Of a stretch of DNA of 21,869 nt, positions 16,038 through 21,869 are shown piece by piece. Each line of letters begins with the position of its first letter. The first letter of the stretch is position 1. The notes under the pieces were generated by a model, which was given only the letters and a program-made list of their open reading frames with translations, was not told the origin of the DNA and made no database searches. Where the stretch lies: NCBI GenBank assembly GCA_036939355.1, contig JALLAP010000355.1, forward strand, positions 1 through 21,869. The letters run 5' to 3'. The translations under genes and the position numbers were made by a program. The stretch comes from Thalassiosira profunda (lineage: Eukaryota; Bacillariophyta; Thalassiosirophyceae; Thalassiosirales; Thalassiosiraceae).

Positions 16038-16747
16038 ATGGTGCTCTCCAACGCCCTCCTCGCCGCCCGCCGGACGGCCACCGCCACCCTGCGGAGGCAC
16101 CTCTCCACCCCCGCCCCGGCCGCCTCAACCGGCATGACCCTCAACTTCAACCTCCCCCAGGAAACCCTCTACTCCGGCGCGGCCGTCGACTCGGTCGTCG
16201 TCCCCGGCGCCATGGGCGAGTACGAGGTGACGGCCGACCACGTCCCCATCGTGGCGGAATTGAAGGCGGGGACGTTGACGATCAAGGCCGAGGGGGGCGA
16301 GGAGAAGTACTTCGTCCCCGGGGGATTTTCGCTGACGCACGAGGGATCGACGACGGTGAGTTGGGTTCGTGGTCTTTTATGGTGTTGGGCAGGGCGAAGA
16401 GCCGACGGAGCAAGGAGGGGAGAGGCGACTAGGAGGTCGTTGATTGGCCTGCGTTATTGGAAGACGACCGGGGCGGGAGCGGCCAGCCTCTTGTTTTCAC
16501 ATCTCGCCCACATGACGTGCTCAACTCACTTTGCTATGATCATATCGTTTTGCAAAACCAGGACATCGTCTGCCCGGAGGCGGTGAAGCTCGACGACCTC
16601 GACCCTGCCGCCGTCACGGCCAACTACGAGGCCTCCAAGGCGCGGGCGTCGAGCGCCGAGGCCGGGAGTCCGGACGCCGCCGAGGCGCTGATCGAGGTGG
16701 AGGTGAATCGGGCCATGGGCGGGGCCCTGGGACTGTCGCTCGCGTAA
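16038..16747 (+). CDS. ATP5F1D: Mitochondrial F1F0-ATP synthase subunit delta, copy B
   Basis: Exons 16038-16355 and 16562-16747, 167 residues, same structure as copy A. The presequence differs at three residues (Leu8, Ala16, Thr17), and one mature residue differs (Ser for Ala in NYEASKARA). Exon 1 has no nucleotide difference from copy A after codon 19. Exon 2 has four differences, three of them silent. The intron (206 bp) is longer than in copy A and diverged beyond its first 18 bases. Both copies look functional; either dosage or presequence-driven differences could maintain them. The stop is 255 bp from the stop of the convergent hydratase copy B. Confidence 0.95.
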
Positions 16748-17002
16748 AAAAACAACAACCAAAGAAGGCAGGAATGTGAATGTGAATGGATTGGGAGGGA
16801 GATGGGATTTGGAGGGGATTGGGGGGTGTAAAATTATTGGACGGCCGAGTGAAATGGAGTGGCGACGAAACAGTTGTTGAGCTCAATGATAAACAAACTT
16901 ATCAGGTTGGAGGGCAATGTGGGAAGTGCGGAAGGGGGAACAAGATGAAGGCGGGCCCACAAATTATTATTAGGACGTGTGCTCCGCAACCCATGCCCTG
17001 CT

Positions 17003-17957
17003 TTATAGCTTGGACTGCGACCGGGGCCTCCCGTCGTCCGAAATGAACTCCTTGGCGCCCTCGAACGTCTGCCCGTCCCCCACCACCTCCAAATAATGGG
17101 CCAATCCCAGTTCCCTCTCCCGTTGCAATCCCTTGTCAATGTTCCCGCCCTCGACTATCGCTCGCTTGTACCGTCGGACCATGAGGGGATTGTTTGTTGC
17201 GATGTCATCAGCCAGCTCGATCGCCCGATCCACTACCGGGTTGGTTGGTCCATCGGCAGAACTACCACCTGCAACGAGCTCGTCCAGCAATCCCCACTCG
17301 TGCGCCGTCGCCGCTCGCACCGGTCGGGCCGTGAAGGAGACAATTTTGGCCCGCCCCGGCCCGATCCGTCGAGAGAGCCTTTGGGACAATCCCCAGCATG
17401 GAGCGAGGCCAAACTTGACGTGGGTGTCGCGGAATGTCGTCGTAGCATCGCCGAGTAATATGTCGCACGCCAGGGCCAGCTCGAATCCTCCGGTGATGAC
17501 GTGACCCCGCAGCGCGCCGATGATGGGCACCCCCACCCTCCCCATCTGATGCACCGGATTATTCCACCTCAAATGATGGGGTAGATCGCTCGACGCGTGC
17601 AGCGGATTGGGCGGGTCGGACAGGTCGGCGCCCGCGCAGAAGGATTTCCCGGCGCCCGTGAAGACGACCGCCGCCAGCTGTTGCGATTCATCATCGTGCG
17701 GGGCGCGATCGTATCCTTCTATTTCGTTGGCGGCGTCGTGGACTGCGTGGGATCAGACGAGATGAGGATTTTCTGCAAATCCGATGGATCGGTGCACAGG
17801 ATACCCTCCGCGCAATGCACTCACAAATCGTGGCCAGTTCGTGGCACACTTGCGCGTTGAAGCAATTCTTCTTCTCGGGCCGGTTGAGCGTGACGAGGAG
17901 GGCCTCCCGTCCGCTCTCGGGGAGTTGGATGCGGGACGCGAGGACTGCGGGCGCCAT
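17003..17957 (-). CDS. Peroxisomal enoyl-CoA hydratase/isomerase family protein, copy B
   Basis: Exons 17825-17957 and 17003-17742, 290 residues. Crotonase-fold enzyme likely acting in peroxisomal beta-oxidation. Motifs: TLNRPEKKNCFNAQ (24-36), FTGAGKSFCAGADL (72-85, oxyanion hole and CoA region), GALRGHVITGGFELALACDILL (120-141) with catalytic-type Glu132, then FRDTHVKFGLAPCWGLSQRLSR. The usual second catalytic Glu is replaced here by Thr151-His152, as I recall for plant monofunctional ECHIa-type peroxisomal enzymes, the closest family I recognise. The protein ends in SKL, the canonical type 1 peroxisome signal. It shares a short divergent promoter with the plastid protein gene. Reaction specificity is not proven; isomerase or hydrolase activity is possible. 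Confidence 0.92.
17743..17824 (-). other. Intron of hydratase copy B
   Basis: 82 bp, donor GTGAGT and acceptor CCCACGCAG, phase 1, between LATI and HDAANEIEG (the split codon gives Phe). The position is conserved in copy A intron 1, so this intron predates the duplication. Confidence 0.88.
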
Positions 17958-18136
17958 GGATAGAACGGGGGTGTGGGTGCGAGGTGCGAGCTCGAGAGGA
18001 GGAGGTCAAAATCGGAGGGACGGAAGGAGGATTTCCGGATTTCCGGCCGCGGCCGCGTCCGCGCCAACTCCCAACTTCCTCCGCCCGCCCGCGCCCCAAC
18101 ACCTCCGCCGAACCTGGCCCCGACCACGCCGCCACG
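17958..18136. promoter_or_regulatory. Divergent promoter region, hydratase copy B / plastid protein copy B
   Basis: 179 bp between divergent start codons, alignable with 2621-2785 but with several indels. The leader just before the plastid gene (CACCTCCGCCGAACCTGGCC) is conserved. No specific element can be named. Confidence 0.45.
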
Positions 18137-19348
18137 ATGCCGTCACACGCCCCTCCATACGCTCTGTGCGCGCTGGCCGTCCTCCTGGGCGGCGGCGCCC
18201 GATCGGCCGCCGCCTTTTCTCGCACCTCGATAAGGTGCGGCGTCGTGCGTCACTCGTGTGCACCGACCCCGATGGTTGCAGCAGACAGGAGGCGGCCCTC
18301 CACCTCGCTGCTCGAATCGACCACAGACACAGACGGCCCGTCGTCAAACGCCGCCGCCGACATGACCGAGCTGGAGGCCGCCCGGACGCGGGAAACCCCG
18401 CGCCTCGACGGCGGCGATCGGCAATTCGTCGCGTCCCTCCACGCGGCGTGCCGCGGCGACGCCGCGGCGATGGAGGACGAGCTGGCGGCCAACTTGGAGA
18501 ACATGCACCCCCGTCTGGTCGTGGCGTTGCAGCTCGCCGCCGAGGAGGGATCGTGGAAGGACGACGATGCCGATGCCGGCGATGAGGAATTCGAGGCGCA
18601 AATGGTCGAGGTGGGGTCCGCCCTCGCGCGCGTCCTCGACGTCCGCCTCCGCTCCGGGCGGGAATTGCTCGCCGACTTGCTGAAGAGCGGGGAGATACGC
18701 AAACTCGATTCAATGATCGGCAAGGCCGCCAAGGAAGGCAAGTTGGACATGTCGTTCTTCAGCGTTCTCGGGATGAACATTCGTGATGCGGCGCTAGGCG
18801 AAGACGGAGAGGCCGTGTCAATATCCCCCACGTTGGCCCAAGGAGAGGGCCAGGAGGCCGTGGAAGGCGAAGAAGGGCAGCCCGTCGGTGCCAACCGGGC
18901 GCAGATCCTGCAGCACATCTACACGCGATGCCAGGAGGAATTGGAGAAGAACGTCGCCCCCGGCGTCGGACTGCTCAACAAGTTATTGCGTACGGAAATC
19001 TCGTCGATCCGGACGAACCAATTGCAGCACTATCTCGGACCGCAGGCCACGACCATCACGAGTCCGGACGGGACGACGATCGAATTGGGCGGGACGGGCA
19101 CGCCGTTGGTCTCGCATGGGGAGTTCGTCGAGGCGTTGGCGAACGCCGTGACGCAGATACGGACCCTCGAGGCGGCGGGGGGCACGGACCGGCTGTCGGC
19201 GGTGAATCTTGTGGAGAGCATACGGCAGGTGGCCAAGGAGGCGCGAGTGGTGTTGGTGGAGAGCTTTGGGGAGGGGAGCGAGGCCGTGGCCGAATTTCAG
19301 AAGGAATTGCAGCCGGTGTTTCGACCGGGGAGCAAGGTGGAGAGTTAA
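18137..19348 (+). CDS. Plastid-targeted protein of unknown function, copy B
   Basis: Single exon, 403 residues, about 90% or more identical to copy A in the mature part. The signal peptide (ALCALAVLLGGGARS) ends AAAF|S, again the diatom plastid motif, but the presequence carries substitutions and indels against copy A, including an extra segment RTSIRC. Mature changes cluster in a charged stretch (KDDDADAGDEEFEAQ against KGEGDNAGDEEFEKQ). The last 230 residues, with QILQHIYTRCQEELEK and a C-terminal FGEGSEAVAEFQKELQPVF, are almost invariant, so the function is constrained. No catalytic motif is visible; a helical scaffold or assembly factor is possible. The stop is only 38 bp from the stop of the convergent gene on the other strand. 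Confidence 0.88.
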   Translation: MPSHAPPYALCALAVLLGGGARSAAAFSRTSIRCGVVRHSCAPTPMVAADRRRPSTSLLESTTDTDGPSSNAAADMTELEAARTRETPRLDGGDRQFVASLHAACRGDAAAMEDELAANLENMHPRLVVALQLAAEEGSWKDDDADAGDEEFEAQMVEVGSALARVLDVRLRSGRELLADLLKSGEIRKLDSMIGKAAKEGKLDMSFFSVLGMNIRDAALGEDGEAVSISPTLAQGEGQEAVEGEEGQPVGANRAQILQHIYTRCQEELEKNVAPGVGLLNKLLRTEISSIRTNQLQHYLGPQATTITSPDGTTIELGGTGTPLVSHGEFVEALANAVTQIRTLEAAGGTDRLSAVNLVESIRQVAKEARVVLVESFGEGSEAVAEFQKELQPVFRPGSKVES

Positions 19349-19386
19349 TTGTGAAAGTTCCATGTTGGATTTCCTCTGGCCATCTT

Positions 19387-20667
19387 CTAATCTCCCGCGC
19401 TGGCAAGTGCTTCCCGGGCCACTTGCCGGTCGCACTCCCGGTAGCTAGGGTCCGTCAAAGCAATGTTAATGTCGGCCAGTGCTGCCTCTCGAAACTCCGT
19501 CGCCATATCCGCAAACAAGTTGCTAACGCGCCGGTTGTTGCTGAGGAATTCGAACACGAGGATCCTGTGGGACCGCGCGCATTGCTCCACAAAGTCAGAA
19601 GTGTATGTGGGCGCCATCCCGACGACGGACGTGGCATCCTCGAAGACCTGGCGGCACATATCGCCGGTATCTCCTTCTTCGACGTGATACTTTGGACCCT
19701 CCCTGTCGAATCCGAGCGAGATGCCGTGGAAGAAGGCCCTGCGTTCCAGGAGCTCGGCCAGGACCTTGCGGGCCACATCGCTCGACGGCGTCGAAAGAAG
19801 CTGGATGCCCCGATTGCACTCCTTAATTCCAAGATAGGCGCCCTCCGCTTTGGAAATGGAGCGATGGCTGACCATGTAATCGTTGATCGTGAGAATGGCG
19901 GCCCGACGCTCGACGGCCTGTTGGAGCGCGGGATCCGCAGCGGCCGCTGCTCGGAGCTCCTCCGGCGGGATGTGGTTGTACAATTTGTAGCCAAAAACTT
20001 TGTCGTCCGGAGAGGACGATACCGCTCCCTCCCCGCCCAGGTCCGACAGCAACCGTGTGGCAAATTTCCGTTCCTCCTGTCCGCATTCGTCGTCCGCCAA
20101 CAGGATGCGCACGTCGCTCACGGCCGTCTTCCTGTGCCTCTCGAAGACGGCCTTGTTCATGGTATAGAAATTGGAGCTGTTCAGGAGAAATTCGACCATG
20201 TTTGAACGGTGCAATCGACACCTCCGTATCATTTTAGGCGTGGCGTATTCCGCCTCGACGTTGATGACGGCGCAGGCATTGTCGTACACCCCCCGCAGCG
20301 TGGCGAGCGAGAAGGCGCTCGGATCCTCCGTGAGGACCAACGCCGAGAAGAACGCCCGCCGCTCGCGCAGCTCGGCGAGGACTTGCATGGTGAGGGGCGT
20401 TAGCGGCACGTCCCTCGCCAACAAGGCCAAGGCCTCGTCGCATTCTTCTATGCAGAGCGCTGCCCCATCGGGCCCAGCCACCTCTCCCTCCTCGATGTCG
20501 GTGACGACGTCTTTGATGGAGGTGCGGTGCGCGAGGACTTGGCCCAGGGCGTCGTTCGACGCGGCCTCGCGCAGGAGGGCCACCCGATCGATGTGGGCGG
20601 GCACGAAGAGCTCGTCGAGGGCGACGACGACCTCCATGAGGCGCTCTTGCGGGGCGTGGTGCATCAT
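19387..20667 (-). CDS. Unknown helical protein with two-fold internal repeat
   Basis: Intronless, 426 residues, starting MMHHAPQERL. No signal peptide or TM segment. Residues about 45-210 and about 260-424 are related: SHRSISKAEG/AHRTSIKDV, GIKECNRGIQLL/CIEECDEALALL, VLAELLERRAFF (302-313)/VLAELRERRAFF (96-107), then a helix leading to HRILVFEFLSNN/HRSNMVEFLLNSSNF and LADINIALTDPSYRECDRQVAREAL/VSDVRILLADDECGQEERKFATRLL. The protein appears all-helical, possibly a repeat solenoid (TPR- or ARM-like), but I do not recognise the family. Head-to-head with the F1 beta gene across 226 bp; this gene may be co-regulated with it. Confidence 0.82.
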   Translation of the reverse strand: MMHHAPQERLMEVVVALDELFVPAHIDRVALLREAASNDALGQVLAHRTSIKDVVTDIEEGEVAGPDGAALCIEECDEALALLARDVPLTPLTMQVLAELRERRAFFSALVLTEDPSAFSLATLRGVYDNACAVINVEAEYATPKMIRRCRLHRSNMVEFLLNSSNFYTMNKAVFERHRKTAVSDVRILLADDECGQEERKFATRLLSDLGGEGAVSSSPDDKVFGYKLYNHIPPEELRAAAAADPALQQAVERRAAILTINDYMVSHRSISKAEGAYLGIKECNRGIQLLSTPSSDVARKVLAELLERRAFFHGISLGFDREGPKYHVEEGDTGDMCRQVFEDATSVVGMAPTYTSDFVEQCARSHRILVFEFLSNNRRVSNLFADMATEFREAALADINIALTDPSYRECDRQVAREALASAGD

Positions 20668-20893
20668 GGTTCAGGTGGCCGGAAGGGGGTGCACCCTGCC
20701 TGGATGGTGCACCTTGCGTTGCAAATTTGCAATGATGAGAGGGGAAGGGGTCTCTCCATCCTTCCTCCTTCCCTCCTTCCTTCAGAAATCTTTGAACGAG
20801 AGAGGCGTCTGACCGTCGTCCCTCGCCGACCCGCCGACCCCCTCCTTTTTTCAACCGCCCACTCTTCCTCTTGCCGACGAGGATAATAGCACC
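20668..20893. promoter_or_regulatory. Divergent promoter region, two-fold repeat protein / F1 beta
   Basis: 226 bp between divergent starts. It contains GTTGCAAATTTGCAATGATG near 20719-20738, a tight pair of TTGCAA-type sites, and a long CTTCCTCC pyrimidine run (20757-20782) towards the F1 beta gene. Promoter function is inferred. Confidence 0.5.
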
Positions 20894-21869
20894 ATGTTCG
20901 CCGCCAGCGCCCGACGTCTCGTTGCCCAGAGTGAGTGTGGGCATGCCGGAGTAGGCCGCGGGATGGACTGGGGGGCGGGGGCGATTTTTCCCGGGGATGG
21001 AGGTGGCCCGGCGGGTCACGGGCACCTCGAGTTGGTGCCGATGAAAAATAAGCGAGCTCCACGTCGCCGGTCGGCCTTGGCTGCCGACCGAGGCCCCTGG
21101 GGAGGGCATGCCTTGATTTAGGGAGGGTGATGGGGGTATTTGGGCGGCGCTGCGGGCGTTTGCCTCATTTATGTTGGGTGGATATGTGGAGGAATCTCGA
21201 TTTTTCGCCTTGGCCTTTAGACCAGGTCTTTGTCCCCCTAGAGTGCCTCTCTCTCACCTTTCTACTACTCTCCTGATTTGCAATACAGACGGCGCTCGCG
21301 CCTTCGGGAGCACCACCGGCGTGTCCAGCGTGGGGAAGGTCACCCAGGTTATTGGGGCCGTCGTCGATGTTCAGGTGAGCTACATAAATACTCGTGCCGG
21401 TCCTCCGGGACCAGCCAAGACGCAGACCGCGGATGATTGAGCAGCTCCTGGGTTCATTTTTGGTCGGGGTGGAGGATGGATGGAGGTGGTCCTTGGGGGA
21501 GAGGGTTCTCCTGGACAATTGTGTCCTAGGCTCCATTTGCAAAAATGCAGATGGGAGACCGACGATCGACCTCCTGGGGGAAGAGAGTCGGGCCTAGATG
21601 GAAGCCAAAACAAACTTCTGGGCAGGTCTGGCAACCACAGCCCTGTGTTGGGATGGCTTGAGCTGAATACGTGATCAAATGGCCTGATAGGCTCAGGAGC
21701 GCGGGGGAGGATGGGGGAATGGCGTTGATCACATGATGTGCACACTTTTCATCTCACGCATCCGTCTCCTCTTTACAGTTCGATGAGAAGCTTCCCAAGA
21801 TTCTGAACGCCCTCGAGGTGGAGACCTCGGGCGAGCGCCTCGTCCTCGAGGTCGCCCAGCACTTGGGAG
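20894..21869 (+). CDS. ATP5F1B: Mitochondrial F1-ATP synthase subunit beta, N-terminal part (3 exons, runs off window)
   Basis: Catalytic subunit of F1. Exon 1 (20894-20930) encodes the presequence start [12 protein letters not shown]. Exon 2 (21289-21374) gives [28 protein letters not shown]. Exon 3 starts at 21779 with [14 protein letters not shown] and continues past the window ([12 protein letters not shown]). The VxQVIGxVVDVxF...LPxILNALEV signature is diagnostic for beta. Phases are consistent (1, then 0). The catalytic P-loop lies beyond the window. Very short 5' exons with comparatively long introns contrast with the rest of the window. Confidence 0.96.
20931..21288 (+). other. Intron 1 of F1 beta
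   Basis: 358 bp, GTGAGTGT...TTTGCAATACAG, phase 1, within the presequence region. First introns of this size in a compact genome can hold enhancing elements. No internal gene is supported, although short open frames occur. Confidence 0.9.
21375..21778 (+). other. Intron 2 of F1 beta
   Basis: 404 bp, GTGAGC...CTCTTTACAG, phase 0, between VVDVQ and FDEK. It contains CACATGATGTGCACA (21730-21744), also present in the kinase intron. No coding or RNA gene is seen inside. Confidence 0.9.

Larger units (their letters stand above)
15494..19348. repeat. Segmental duplication, copy B
   Basis: Second, direct copy of the four-gene block that starts the window. Here the kinase gene is complete, extending left to 13719, so the homologous region probably extends further left than 15494 but cannot be compared. 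Copy B has the simpler, intact hydratase gene (two exons, terminal SKL), and in that gene it may be closer to the ancestral state. About 11.5 kb of apparently single-copy genes separates the copies. Confidence 0.97.

Noticed and set aside
18928..20205. A 425-codon plus-strand open frame from the plastid gene into the next gene
   Set aside because: It is out of frame with the conserved plastid protein and then antisense to the two-fold repeat protein. Its composition is Arg/Gly-rich with no domain-like features, as expected from shadow frames in GC-rich DNA.
1..21869. Bacterial-type operon or plasmid interpretation
   Set aside because: GT-AG introns, plastid and mitochondrial presequences, a C-terminal peroxisome signal and diatom protein families all point to a eukaryotic nuclear genome.

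Overview
The window reads as nuclear DNA of a photosynthetic stramenopile, most likely a centric (thalassiosiroid) diatom. The evidence is compact intron-containing genes with GTGAGT-type donors, two proteins with the bipartite plastid presequence of secondary red plastids (signal peptide ending in an A-x-A-F motif), a large secreted protein with the YYP...C...DG...CC modules and S/T/P linkers typical of diatom surface proteins, a diatom-style LRR protein and a bestrophin-like channel. The species call is inference. Fifteen protein genes are supported. There are no tRNA, rRNA, CRISPR or transposase signals.

Layout. The main structural fact is a direct segmental duplication of a four-gene block. 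Copy A (1-3997) and copy B (about 15494-19348) carry, in the same order and orientation: an OSR1/SPAK-like STE20 kinase (minus; copy A is cut by the window edge), the mitochondrial F1-ATP synthase delta subunit (plus), a peroxisomal-type enoyl-CoA hydratase (minus), and an uncharacterised plastid-targeted protein (plus). Homology stops at the stop codon of the last gene. Between the copies lie single-copy genes: an LRR protein (minus), an ShKT-glutathione peroxidase fusion (plus), a 1116-residue modular surface protein (minus), a bestrophin-like channel (minus) and a small one-TM protein (plus). After copy B come an unknown protein with a two-fold internal repeat (minus) and the start of the mitochondrial F1 beta subunit (plus, three exons, running off the right edge).

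How the genes relate. Three of the fifteen genes encode F1-ATP synthase subunits (delta twice, beta once). The hydratase belongs to peroxisomal fatty-acid or amino-acid degradation. Most neighbours are head-to-head over 150-330 bp or tail-to-tail over 40-260 bp, so shared divergent promoters are likely.

Most interesting. The two block copies have diverged unevenly. The hydratase of copy A has a clean extra intron, has lost the stop codon and terminal SKL peroxisome signal, and reads on antisense into the ATP synthase delta gene. The delta exon 1 is identical at every site from codon 20 onward while its intron has diverged, which suggests gene conversion. Other novel-looking items are the surface protein architecture, the duplicated 15-residue kinase tail motif, the ShKT-GPX fusion, and the palindrome ATTGCAAT, found five times and only in noncoding DNA.
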